Assembly (NCBI GenBank): GCA_964581815.1
Contig: CAZORE010000014.1
Span: 1-64,000, forward strand
Origin: Trebonia sp964581815
Lineage (GTDB): Bacteria > Actinomycetota > Actinomycetes > Streptosporangiales > Streptosporangiaceae
Length of the DNA: 64,000 nt
Reading direction: 5' to 3'
Shown: piece after piece, positions 1 to 8,046 of the stretch
How the letters are laid out: the number at the start of each line of letters is the position of its first letter
Position numbering within the stretch: position 1 is the stretch's first letter
Notes under the pieces: generated by a model
Database searches by the model: none
Seen by the model: only the letters and a program-made list of their open reading frames with translations
Told to the model about the DNA's origin: nothing
Position numbers and translations under genes: made by a program

Positions 1-2
1 TG

Positions 3-332
3 GCCCGCGTCGTGGTCAAGGTCCGCTACGCCCCGTTCGTCACCGTCACCCACGGTGCGCCGCTCGCCCCGGGCACGCAGTCGCCTCCAGGCATCCCGCA
101 GCCGTACGGCGAGCCGCTTCCCCTCAGCGAGCCGTCCGCCCCCGCCTCACCAGGCCGCGCAGACCCCGCCGCCGAGAGCGAAGGGGCGAATCCGCCCGAC
201 CCCGCGGCCGCCGATGCCACCTGGGCCGCGATCATCGAACAAGCCGCCGCGGTCGCGCTGGCCAAGTTCACCCCGGGACGCCCGGTCCGCCTGCTCGGCG
301 TCCGCGCGGAGTTCGCCGACAACCCCAGCTAG
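3..332 (+). CDS. dinB: DNA polymerase IV (DinB-like), C-terminal fragment
   Basis: Only the 3' end of this gene lies in the window; the frame is open from the first bases. The visible part begins VVVKVRYAPFVTVT and ends RPVRLLGVRAEF, which match the little-finger (polymerase-associated) domain at the C-terminus of actinobacterial Y-family DNA polymerase IV, an error-prone translesion enzyme. Between these two conserved blocks sits a Pro/Ala/Ser-rich insertion of about 60 residues that is not part of the usual fold. The catalytic palm domain is outside the window, so activity cannot be judged. The assignment rests on the two short blocks. Confidence 0.72.
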   Translation, partial: ARVVVKVRYAPFVTVTHGAPLAPGTQSPPGIPQPYGEPLPLSEPSAPASPGRADPAAESEGANPPDPAAADATWAAIIEQAAAVALAKFTPGRPVRLLGVRAEFADNPS

Positions 333-369
333 CGTGCGCGGGGCCAGGGACGAAACTGCACCATGACGC

Positions 370-440
370 TCAGACGTGCGCGCTGAGCCAGTCGCAGAAC
401 GCAGCACTCGCTGCGAAGAACTCCCTGGTCTTCTCTAGCA
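370..440 (-). pseudogene. Fossil 3' end of a DUF2461 gene
   Basis: Read on the minus strand this stretch encodes EKTREFFAASAAFCDW followed by LSAHV and a stop. It is nearly the same, in DNA and protein, as the last codons of the intact DUF2461 gene at 8047-8667 (KKTREFFAASAAFCDW then LSGHVGA). Similarity ends at about position 440, where no further coding homology continues. I read it as the remnant of a duplicated or deleted paralogue between the dinB end and the response regulator gene. Confidence 0.7.
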
Positions 441-500
441 GGTCAAGAACAAGAAACAGCCGCCACCGAACGGGTGCGTGCCTTCGCCGCCCGGCGAAGA

Positions 501-1151
501 TCATTGCCCGAGTGCCTGGTCAAGGGGGACCAGGTGACGCTGCAGGGCGAAGATGGCGGCCTGAGTGCGATCGGCGAGCCCGAGTTTGCCGAGGATGCTG
601 GACACATGGCTCTTCACGGTCTCCTCGGAAACGGAAAGCGCTTTCGCGATCTCGCGGTTAGACCGGCCCTGGGCCAGTCCCTTGAGCACGTCGGTTTCCC
701 GAGGGGTGAGCTGCGCGAGCGGGTCGGCGGCGGCTTGGCGCAGCTCGCGGAGCATGCGGGCGGTGGCACCCGGCTGCAGGACGCTCTCGCCGCGCGCGGC
801 GGCACGCACCGCGTCGATGACCTGGTCCACGCCGGCGGTCTTGGGCAGGTAAGAGAGTGCCCCTGCCTTGAGTGCCCTGATGAGGTGCTGGTCGTCGGGA
901 GAGGAGGTCAGCACAAGGACGACGGCGGTCAGGCCTTCCTCCTGCATCGCGGCGAGCACGCCAAGTCCGTCGAGCCGGGGCATGAGCAGGTCGAGGAGCA
1001 CGACATCAGGCCGGAGCGCGCGGATCGCGTCGAGCGCGGCCACCCCGTCGGCCGCCTCACCCGCGACCTCGATGCCTGGCTCGGATGACAGCAGGAATCG
1101 CAGGCCCTGCCGGACGACCTTGTGGTCATCGGCGATCAGCACCGCGATCAT
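501..1151 (-). CDS. NarL/FixJ-type response regulator
   Basis: A 216-residue two-domain regulator. The receiver domain (residues 1-120) has the acidic pair DD at 8-9, the phosphoacceptor Asp54 in DVVLLDLLMP and Lys104 in YLPKTA. The LuxR-type helix-turn-helix (about 148-205) contains LTPRETDVLKGLAQG and NREIAKALSVSEETVKSHV. Its ATG overlaps the stop codon of the upstream sensor kinase gene in an ATGA junction, so the pair is translationally coupled. The divergent efflux operon starting at 2930 is the likely target; that is inferred from position only. Confidence 0.95.
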   Translation of the reverse strand: MIAVLIADDHKVVRQGLRFLLSSEPGIEVAGEAADGVAALDAIRALRPDVVLLDLLMPRLDGLGVLAAMQEEGLTAVVLVLTSSPDDQHLIRALKAGALSYLPKTAGVDQVIDAVRAAARGESVLQPGATARMLRELRQAAADPLAQLTPRETDVLKGLAQGRSNREIAKALSVSEETVKSHVSSILGKLGLADRTQAAIFALQRHLVPLDQALGQ

Positions 1152-2725
1152 CGGGGCTCCAGCAGCGGAAAGGACGCGCGCACGCGGGTGCCCTCGCCTG
1201 GAACGCTGTCGATGACGAGCTGGCCGCCGAGTTCGGTGACCCGGTCCCGCATCGTCTGCAGGCCAAGACCATCCGCGTTCGGCGGCCGCATCACGTCGAA
1301 GCCGCGGCCGTCGTCGGCCACCTCAAGCAGGACGTGCCGCCGGTCCGCCCGGAGCAGGACGGTAACCTGGCGAGGCTCCGCATGCCTGGCGGCGTTGGCG
1401 ACCGCCTCCTGCGTCACCCGCAGCACCGCGTGCTCAAGCGCTGTCGGCAGCTCGGCAGGGCCTGGTCCGGCCAGGTCGACCTCGGAGCGGACCGGGATGT
1501 CGAGTCGCTCGCTGTAGCTATTGCATACGCCTTCGACCGCGCGGGTCAGGTCGGCCTCCTCAAGCGCGACCGGGCGCAGCGCGAGCAGCAGCGACCGCAT
1601 CTCTCGCATCGTGTCACCCGCCGTCCGTTCCATGGTCTCCACCTCAGGCAGCCCGGGGGAGCCGGCGGGCAGCGTCCGGCGCAGGCCGCCGGCCAGGACG
1701 CTGAGCGAGAACAGCTCCTGGGAGATGGAGTCGTGCAGCTCGCGGGCGATCCGCGCGCGTTCCTCGTGCCGGGCGTGCGCCCCGGCGAGCTGCCTGGTGG
1801 CGTCGAGCGACGCCTGGAGCTGGCCGGCCATCCGGTTGAAGTTCTCCTCTAGCTGGGAGACTTCGTCGTGACCCGAGACTCGTACCCGCTGCCCGAAGTC
1901 CCCGTCGGCCACCTTGAGGGTCTTCGTCGCGAGCCGCCCAAGCCGCCGGGTGAGCCGCCTGGTGGACAGCAGCCCGAACGCCAGCCCGACCGGAATGGCA
2001 GCGGCGAGCACCGCCGCGCCGGCCCAGATGAGCGTCGGCGATGCGGTGATCCCCCGAGTTCCCGGTGCGATGGCGGGAACTTCCAGGTAGAGCAGGCCGA
2101 AAACCTTTCCGCTGCCTGCTGGCGGCGAACCGGACGGGGCCGCGCCCGGCGCGGGCGCCGTCCCCTTGGGCTGGCCAGGCTGGGAGAGGATGACGGGCGC
2201 GCTCGCCCACGCCACTTTGCCGCCCGGCAGCGGCACAAGCCCGCTTCCCGACGTTGGCCAGCGCGCGAACGTGAGCACCTTCCGCGGCACCCCCGCCTGC
2301 GCGTCTGAGCCGTGGCTGCCCACCGGAAAGCAGGCCGGATAGGAGCTCGCGAGCACCGTGCCGTCGCGGGACACGACGACGGCGAATGACGCGGCGGCCA
2401 GGTCACAAGCGGGATCGGCGGTGTACGGGATGAGCACGCCGCCGCTGCCGTCCGGTTGCGCCTTGCCTGGGGTGACCGGGCTGCCCGGCAGGCCGATGGT
2501 CGTGCTCGGCAGCCCGCCTGCCGAGGTCACGCCGACGGCCAGCTTCGCCGCCAGCCCCGTCGCTCCTGCCTGAGCGAGCCCCTGCACCTGCACCGGGGTG
2601 AGCGGCGTCGGCGGGCTGAGCGCCGCCGCCCCGAAGATCACCAGCTCGGTGAGTAGCACGGCGGCCGCGGTCACGGCGACGTAGGTCGCGGTCATCGCCG
2701 CCTGTAGCCCCCAGCGCCTGTTCAT
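1148..2725 (-). CDS. Sensor histidine kinase (HisKA_3 family)
   Basis: A 525-residue membrane sensor kinase. The order is a TM helix near residues 9-35, an extracytoplasmic region of about 190 residues, a second TM near 230-252, HAMP, a HisKA_3 dimerisation domain with RIARELHDSISQEL (His331 as phosphoacceptor) and a C-terminal HATPase domain with VTQEAVANAARHA, DDGRGFD and GLGLQTMRDR. The frame stays open far upstream, but the ATG at 2725 is followed at once by the first membrane helix and is the natural start. The extracytoplasmic part has a Pro/Gly/Ala-rich stretch and no recognised ligand domain. Its partner is the regulator at 501-1151. Confidence 0.93.
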   Translation of the reverse strand: MNRRWGLQAAMTATYVAVTAAAVLLTELVIFGAAALSPPTPLTPVQVQGLAQAGATGLAAKLAVGVTSAGGLPSTTIGLPGSPVTPGKAQPDGSGGVLIPYTADPACDLAAASFAVVVSRDGTVLASSYPACFPVGSHGSDAQAGVPRKVLTFARWPTSGSGLVPLPGGKVAWASAPVILSQPGQPKGTAPAPGAAPSGSPPAGSGKVFGLLYLEVPAIAPGTRGITASPTLIWAGAAVLAAAIPVGLAFGLLSTRRLTRRLGRLATKTLKVADGDFGQRVRVSGHDEVSQLEENFNRMAGQLQASLDATRQLAGAHARHEERARIARELHDSISQELFSLSVLAGGLRRTLPAGSPGLPEVETMERTAGDTMREMRSLLLALRPVALEEADLTRAVEGVCNSYSERLDIPVRSEVDLAGPGPAELPTALEHAVLRVTQEAVANAARHAEPRQVTVLLRADRRHVLLEVADDGRGFDVMRPPNADGLGLQTMRDRVTELGGQLVIDSVPGEGTRVRASFPLLEPR

Positions 2726-2771
2726 GGTCGGCCCTTCACGGCGCAGCAGCTTCCATGGCCGAAGACTAACC

Positions 2772-2783
2772 CGCTGATCAGCG
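2772..2783. promoter_or_regulatory. 12-bp palindrome in the divergent promoter region
   Basis: CGCTGATCAGCG is a perfect palindrome in the 204-nt interval between the sensor kinase gene and the lipoprotein-efflux operon. It is a reasonable operator candidate for the adjacent LuxR-type regulator, but only its symmetry and position support this. Confidence 0.35.
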
Positions 2784-2929
2784 TGGCTCCACCCGCTGAC
2801 GGGGGAGAGGGACTCACGGAAAAGGGGGAGCCGCATTCGCTCCGCGCCGCGATGACCCGTGCCTGGTGGCGATGCGAGTCTCGGTGGCACCTTCCCGCAC
2901 CGGCGGGACCAATCGCAGGAGAAGCAGAT

Positions 2930-3451
2930 ATGACGCGGATCACCCGACTGCGCCTGGCCGGCTGCCTGATGGCGTCCGGTGTCGCGGTCGCGAGCTTCAC
3001 ACTGGCCGGATGCGCCTCCGGCGCCGGCAGCGGCAGTTCCGCTGCCCAGACCGGGGGAACCCCGGATGCCTCGACCATGGCGATCGTGACGTGCTACCGC
3101 ACGCACGGCGACCCCTCGTTCCCCGATCCCGTCTACGACCCGAGCGATGGCCGCTGGCACTTCGCCGTCTCGCCGGGGTCCGCTCCGGCGAGCACCCAGG
3201 CGGCCTGCCAGCACCTGTTCCCGTCGGACAACGCCTCGCCGCCCGTACCGCAGGCACAGTTCCAGCAGCTCGTCCGCCTGGCCCAGTGCATCAGGCAGCA
3301 CGGCGTGCCCACCTGGCCTGACCCGGACCCGGACGGCTCGTTCCCGCTGCCGCCATCGCTCCAGACGAAGACGCCGGCCGACGGGGCGGCCCTGGGGGCA
3401 TGCAAGCAGTACATCCCGAACGGAGGCATCGATGTCCACGCGGTCTCGTAG
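2930..3451 (+). CDS. Lipoprotein with CxRxHGxPxFPDP motifs, copy 1
   Basis: A 173-residue putative lipoprotein. The ATG at 2930 is preceded by an AGGAG ribosome binding site at 2917-2921. The signal peptide ends in a lipobox LAGC (Cys28), so the mature protein should be membrane-anchored outside the cell. The mature part has two related motifs: CYRTHGDPSFPDP followed by WHF, and CIRQHGVPTWPDPDPDG. I do not recognise a biochemical function; proteins with this motif pair are found beside adaptor-ABC efflux genes in actinobacteria. The 3' end overlaps the next gene, a close duplicate, by 20 nt. Confidence 0.85.
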   Translation: MTRITRLRLAGCLMASGVAVASFTLAGCASGAGSGSSAAQTGGTPDASTMAIVTCYRTHGDPSFPDPVYDPSDGRWHFAVSPGSAPASTQAACQHLFPSDNASPPVPQAQFQQLVRLAQCIRQHGVPTWPDPDPDGSFPLPPSLQTKTPADGAALGACKQYIPNGGIDVHAVS

Positions 3452-3968
3452 CGCGCTGATGCGCCCCAGGCGCGGACGGGCGCTGCTCGCGTCCGGCGCC
3501 ATGCTGGCAACCGTCATGGTGCTGGCTGGCTGTGGCTCCGGCGGCACAGCGACCGTTCAGGCAGGGAGCGGCACACCGGATGACGAGACGATGTCGATCG
3601 TCACCTGCTACCGCACGCACGGCGATCCGTCCTTCCCCGATCCCGTCTATGACCCGAGCGACGGCCGCTGGCACTTCGCCATCTCACCGGGCTCCGCTCC
3701 GGCGAGCACCCAGGCGGCCTGCCAGCACCTGTTCCCGTCTAGCAACGCCTCGCCGCCCGTCCCGCAGGCACAGTTCCAGCAGCTTGTCCGGCTGGCCGAG
3801 TGCTACAGGCAGCATGGCGTGCCCAACTGGCCTGACCCGGATCCGGACGGCTCGTTCCCGCTGCCGTCGTCGCTCAACCCGAAGGACGCCGCGAACAGGG
3901 CAGCAGGGGTCGCCTGCCAGCGGTACCTGCCGAGCAGCGGGCACATCGATGTCCACATTGTCTCCTGA
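3432..3968 (+). CDS. Lipoprotein with CxRxHGxPxFPDP motifs, copy 2 (tandem duplicate)
   Basis: A 178-residue paralogue of the preceding gene, near-identical from CYRTHGDPSFPDP onward; only the signal peptide and first mature residues differ strongly. It has its own lipobox (VLAGC). The ATG at 3432 lies inside the 3' end of copy 1; ATG 3459 is an alternative start giving a shorter signal peptide. The stretch around its start, ATCGATGTCCAC, recurs at its own 3' end, where it supplies the start of the adaptor gene. The duplication therefore preserved the translational overlap. Confidence 0.85.
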   Translation: MSTRSRSALMRPRRGRALLASGAMLATVMVLAGCGSGGTATVQAGSGTPDDETMSIVTCYRTHGDPSFPDPVYDPSDGRWHFAISPGSAPASTQAACQHLFPSSNASPPVPQAQFQQLVRLAECYRQHGVPNWPDPDPDGSFPLPSSLNPKDAANRAAGVACQRYLPSSGHIDVHIVS

Positions 3969-5396
3969 CCCCTCGCCGGGCACGGGCCCGGCGCACGCGG
4001 CAGCACTGGCGCACGCGGAAACACTGGCACGCGCGGAAACACTGGCACGCGCGGAAACACTGGCACGCGCGGAAACACTGCCGACGNNNNNNNNNNNNNN
4101 NNNNNNNNNNNNNNNNNNNNNNNNNNNNNNNNNNNNNNNNNNNNNNNNNNNNNNNNNNNNNNNNNNNNNNNNNNNNNNNNNNNNNNCGCGGAAACACTGG
4201 CACGCGCGGAAACACTGGCACGCGCGGAAACACTGCCGACGGAGCCGCCCCGTGCCGCGCCGCCACCTCCGCTGGCCCGCGGCAGGCGTTCGCTTGCGGT
4301 GGCCGCGACCGGAGTCGCGCTCGCCGCGGTGGCGGGCTTCGCGGCTCGCGGGCTGTGGCCGGGCGGTACGCATCCGCCCGCGGCGTCGGCCGTCACAGCG
4401 GCGACCGCTCTCGTGGTGCGCACCGACCTGTCCGCTCGCCAGCTGGTGGCCGGCACCCTCGGTTACCAGGGTTTTTTCACCGTCGCCAACGAGTCGGACG
4501 GCGGGATCATCACCTGGCTGCCTGCCGGGGGAGACATCGTGCGCCGCGGGCAGCCGCTGTTCTCCGTCGACGACCAGCCGGTGACGCTGTTGTATGGCGC
4601 ACTCCCCGCATGGCGGCCGTTCGTCCCCGGCATGACCGCCGGTCCCGACGTCCGGCAGCTCCAGCGCAACCTCGCCGCCCTCGGCTTCGATCCCGGCCCG
4701 GCTGATGGGGTGTTCGGCTGGGGCACAGTGCTCGCGGTGCAGCGGTGGCAGCAGGCCCGCGGCGAGACCGTCACCGGCACGATTCCCCTCGGCGCGGTCG
4801 CGTTCCTGCCCGGGCCGCTGCGCGTCACCGCTACGCCGGAGCAGCCAGGCGCTCCTGTCGCCGCCGGCGCCAGCGTCGTGGTTGGAACGTCGCTGACGGC
4901 TGGGGTCCAGGTCTGGCTGCCAGTCGGCGGCCCGCCCATCCGGACTGGCGATCAGGTGACAGTCACGATGCCGGACGGGTCCACCACTGTCCCCGGCGAC
5001 GTGACCGCCGTCGGCAGCGTGGCCACCGTGCCCGGCGCATCCGGCGGCGCATCGGCTGGCCAGGCGGGCGGCAATGGCCAGGGCGGCAGTGCGAATTCAA
5101 GCGGCAGCCAGGCCGCTGAGATCCCCGTCACGATTACCATCAGGGCCGCGATCCCTGCCGGGCTCGACCAGGCGCCCGTGCAGGTGTCGATCACCGAGCG
5201 GCGGACCGACGGCGTCCTCGCCGTCCCGGTGACCGCGCTGCTTGCCGCGCCAGGCGGCGGCTACGAGGTCCAAGCCGCGGGCGCACGCGAACGGCTGATC
5301 CCGGTGACGACGGGCCTGTTCGATGACGCCAGCGGCCTCGTCGCGGTCACGGGCACCGGGCTGGCGCCCGGCCTGGCCGTCACGGTGGCCCAGTGA
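3949..5396 (+). CDS. Efflux periplasmic-adaptor-like protein with PG-binding domain (spans assembly gap)
   Basis: The ATG at 3949 overlaps the end of lipoprotein copy 2 by 20 nt. After a Pro/Gly/Ala start the protein has hexapeptide repeats ARAETL, encoded by an 18-bp tandem repeat, then the 100-N gap, then a basic segment and one TM helix (LAVAATGVALAAVAGFAA), an HlyD-like extracytoplasmic region, a peptidoglycan-binding domain (VRQLQRNLAALGF through DGVFGWGTVLAVQRW) and a C-terminal adaptor region with a Gly/Ser/Asn-rich linker. Removing the gap and one 55-base duplicate gives a continuous 430-residue frame. The neighbouring MacB-like genes argue for a MacA-type adaptor that carries substrate across the envelope. 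Confidence 0.82.
3991..4080 (+). repeat. 18-bp tandem repeat encoding the ARAETL hexapeptide
   Basis: Five consecutive 18-bp units; the last three (4027-4080) are identical copies of GCACGCGCGGAAACACTG. The first two differ at a few positions. Being a multiple of three, the repeat can change copy number without shifting the frame. Confidence 0.85.
4087..4186. other. 100-N assembly gap with identical 55-base flanks
   Basis: Bases 4032-4086 and 4187-4241 are identical. Deleting the N run plus one copy joins the adaptor gene in frame (3949 with 5396). The gap is therefore probably an unmerged contig overlap, not missing DNA. Confidence 0.85.
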
Positions 5397-6136
5397 TGAC
5401 GGGCCAGCCGATGAGCCCGCCGATGGCCACGGAACTTGGACGTACCCCGGCGCTCAGCCTGCGCGACGTCCGCAAGAGCTATCCGGGTACGCCCCCGGTG
5501 GAGTCCGTCCGGGGCGTGACCCTGGACGTCATGCCCGGCGAGCTGGTCAGCATCGTCGGCCCGTCAGGCTCAGGCAAGAGCACCCTGCTGCACCTCGCCG
5601 CTGGCCTCGACCGTCCCACCGCCGGCTCGGTGGCGATCGCGGGCCAGGACGTGTCCGCGCTGTCCGACCGCGAGCTCGCCGGCCTGCGCGCCTGGCGAGT
5701 CGGTGTCATCTTCCAGCAGTTCTTCCTGATCGACGCCCTGACCGCCCTGGATAACGTGGCGGCCGCAATGCTCTACCAGGGGGTTCCCGCAGGGCGCAGG
5801 CGGCGGGCCGCCGCGGCCATGCTCGACCTGGTGGGCCTCGGCCACCGGATGACTCACCAGCCCAGCAGGCTGTCCGGCGGCGAGCAGCAGCGCGTCGCGA
5901 TCGCCAGGGCGCTGGTGGGGAATCCGGCCGTCGTCCTCGCCGACGAGCCGACCGGCAACCTAGACCAGGCAACCGGCCAGGAGATCATGGCCTTGCTCCG
6001 CGCCCTAAACGCCGACCATGGCGTGACCCTGGCCGTGATCACCCACGATCCGTCGATCGCCGCGTCCGCGTCACGCCGCATCGAGCTCCGCGACGGCCGC
6101 GTCGTTGCCGACCACCGCGAAAGGCAAGCACACTGA
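5396..6136 (+). CDS. MacB/LolD-type ABC transporter ATP-binding protein
   Basis: A 246-residue ATPase with Walker A GPSGSGKST (from residue 55), Q-loop in IFQQFFLID, signature LSGGEQQR (about 159) and Walker B VVLADEPTGNLD, followed by the switch His in VITHDPSIA. GEQQR and EPTGNLD are typical of the MacB/LolD/FtsE group, which drives mechanotransmission rather than classical import. Its ATG at 5396 shares a base with the stop of the adaptor gene (TGATG), and the permease follows in the same manner, so the three are one operon. Confidence 0.95.
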   Translation: MTGQPMSPPMATELGRTPALSLRDVRKSYPGTPPVESVRGVTLDVMPGELVSIVGPSGSGKSTLLHLAAGLDRPTAGSVAIAGQDVSALSDRELAGLRAWRVGVIFQQFFLIDALTALDNVAAAMLYQGVPAGRRRRAAAAMLDLVGLGHRMTHQPSRLSGGEQQRVAIARALVGNPAVVLADEPTGNLDQATGQEIMALLRALNADHGVTLAVITHDPSIAASASRRIELRDGRVVADHRERQAH

Positions 6137-7359
6137 TGACCCGCCCCGCCGCCCCGCGGCCCACCCTGCGGCGATCTACCCTGCGACCCGGCGACACGTT
6201 GCGCACCGGTCTCCTCGGCCTGCGCTACCGCCGTGCCCGCGCCGCCCTGTCGGCGCTCGGGATCGCCATCGGGATCGCGGCCCTGGTCGCCGTGCTCGGC
6301 ATCACCAGGTCCAGCCAGTCGGCGCTGCTCGCCGAGATCGACCAGCTCGGCACCAACCTGCTCACCGTGACCAACGGTCAGACGTTCGACGGGCAGGAGG
6401 CCGAGCTCCCGGTCACCGCGACCCCGATGATCCGCCGCATCGCGGGCGTCGAGCAGGCGGCCCCGACGGCCATTCTCGCCAGTGCCCGCGTCTACCGCAC
6501 CGACAAGGTCTCGCCCTACGACACCGGCGGCCTGGCCGCGCGGGCGGCAGACCCGTCCCTGCTCGCCGTGCTCGGCGGCACCCTACGGCAGGGAACCTTC
6601 CTCAACGCCGCCGAAGACCGCTACCCGGTCACCGTGCTCGGTTACCAGGCCGCCCGGTCCCTCGGCATCGGCGCCTTCGGCGGCCCGCCGCCCCGCGTCT
6701 TCATCGGCGGACGGTGGTTCACCGTCGCGGGCATCCTGAACCCGCTGCCGCTTGCCCCGGAAATCGACCGCTCCGCGCTCGTCGGCTTTCCCGTCGCCGC
6801 GGCCGACCTCGGCTACGACGGCCATCCGAGCCGGATCTATGTCCGCACCGATGTCAACGCGACGAACCAGGTAGCCGCACTCCTCGGCCCGACAGCGGAT
6901 CCGGAGACGCCGGGAGGCGCCGCGGTGAGCCAGCCCTCCGCCGCGCTCACCGCACGGCTCGCTGTCGCCCAGGCGTCCACCGCCCTATTCCTCGGCCTCG
7001 GCGCGGTCGCGCTGCTTGTCGGCGGTATCGGCATCGCCAACGTCATGGTCATCGCGGTCCTGGAACGCAGATCGGAGATCGGCCTGCGCCGCGCCCTCGG
7101 CGCGGCCAGGATTCACATCGCCGCTCAGTTCCTCACCGAGGCCATCATTCTCGGCACACTCGGCGGCATCGCCGGCCTCACCGCGGGAACGGTCATCACG
7201 GTCGCGCTCGCCCACGCCAGGCACTGGACCCCCCTCATCCCGCAGGCGGCGCTCTGGGCCGGGCTCGCGGTCGCGGTGACGGTCGCCGCCCTGGCCGGCC
7301 TCTATCCAGCCACCCGTGCCGCCCGTCTCTCCCCAGCCGAGGCCCTCCGTACCACCTGA
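6136..7359 (+). CDS. MacB/FtsX-family ABC transporter permease
   Basis: A 407-residue membrane protein starting in a TGATG overlap with the ATPase gene. An N-terminal TM helix follows LRYRRARAALSALGIAIG, then a large extracytoplasmic MacB-PCD-like domain (about 65-270), then three C-terminal TM helices with the FtsX-type core LLVGGIGIANVMVIAVLERRSE and IGLRRALGAAR. With the adaptor and ATPase it forms a tripartite-like efflux or lipoprotein-handling system. The substrate is unknown; control by the adjacent two-component system is inferred. Confidence 0.93.
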   Translation: MTRPAAPRPTLRRSTLRPGDTLRTGLLGLRYRRARAALSALGIAIGIAALVAVLGITRSSQSALLAEIDQLGTNLLTVTNGQTFDGQEAELPVTATPMIRRIAGVEQAAPTAILASARVYRTDKVSPYDTGGLAARAADPSLLAVLGGTLRQGTFLNAAEDRYPVTVLGYQAARSLGIGAFGGPPPRVFIGGRWFTVAGILNPLPLAPEIDRSALVGFPVAAADLGYDGHPSRIYVRTDVNATNQVAALLGPTADPETPGGAAVSQPSAALTARLAVAQASTALFLGLGAVALLVGGIGIANVMVIAVLERRSEIGLRRALGAARIHIAAQFLTEAIILGTLGGIAGLTAGTVITVALAHARHWTPLIPQAALWAGLAVAVTVAALAGLYPATRAARLSPAEALRTT

Positions 7360-7497
7360 AGCCCGGTCAAGCCGTCGGCCCCGTTCTTGACGATCTCCGA
7401 AAGCCGCGTGCCGTGCCGGTGCCACCCGTATGCCGCCGCAGGCGCTCCCCGGTGCCGTGGCGACCGCGGTCGCGGTACCCCGCGCCGCGGCCGCCGG

Positions 7498-7986
7498 CTA
7501 GAGCGGCCGGCTCATCCGGATCTCGGCCACCGCGGGGTCCCAGGGCAGCGGCTGACGCTCGCCGGTGACCGCGAAACCGCACCGCTCGTAAAACCGCATG
7601 GCCGCCGGGTTCGACTCGGTGACCCAGAGGAACAGCGTGCAGAAGCCGTGCCCCCGCGCCCAGGAGGCCGCCGCCTCGACGAGCGCCCCGCCGACCCCCT
7701 GGCCGCGGCAGCCCGGGCGCACCCACATGGACACGAGGTCCGGCGTGCCGTCCTCCACGTAAACGCCCGCCAGTCCGGCCGGCGCCTCGTCCGGGGCGCC
7801 CTGGGCGAAGTAGATGACGGAACGCTCGTTGATCCGGCCGCGCCACTGCGGCTCGCCGAAGGCCACCTCGCGCGCGTACGTGGAGCCGAACGCGGACGGC
7901 GCCTCGGCGAGCGCGGACAGCCGCACGTCCCGCATCAGTTCCCAGTCGTCCGCGGTGATCTCGCGCACCAGCACCATGGCGCTCAT
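7498..7986 (-). CDS. GNAT-family N-acetyltransferase
   Basis: A 162-residue GCN5-related acetyltransferase. The acetyl-CoA binding motif A reads VRPGCRGQGVGGALVEAA, and motif B is visible as WVTESNPAAMRFYERCGF. The substrate (small-molecule amine or protein N-terminus) cannot be told from sequence. It lies alone on the minus strand, about 140 nt beyond the permease gene; the interval includes the palindrome GCGACCGCGGTCGC. Confidence 0.9.
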   Translation of the reverse strand: MSAMVLVREITADDWELMRDVRLSALAEAPSAFGSTYAREVAFGEPQWRGRINERSVIYFAQGAPDEAPAGLAGVYVEDGTPDLVSMWVRPGCRGQGVGGALVEAAASWARGHGFCTLFLWVTESNPAAMRFYERCGFAVTGERQPLPWDPAVAEIRMSRPL

Positions 7987-8046
7987 GGTGCCGGGCCGGC
8001 CCGGCCGGGCGCGAGCGAATTAACGCTCAACGGATTGCGCGGGCTC

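Noticed and set aside
2726..3547. Longer start of the sensor kinase (799 residues)
   Set aside because: The added part runs antisense through the divergent lipoprotein gene and lacks motifs; ATG 2725 starts just before the first TM helix.
3991..4241. Short regular repeats suggesting a CRISPR array
   Set aside because: The 18-bp units are contiguous without spacers and code for ARAETL inside an open reading frame.
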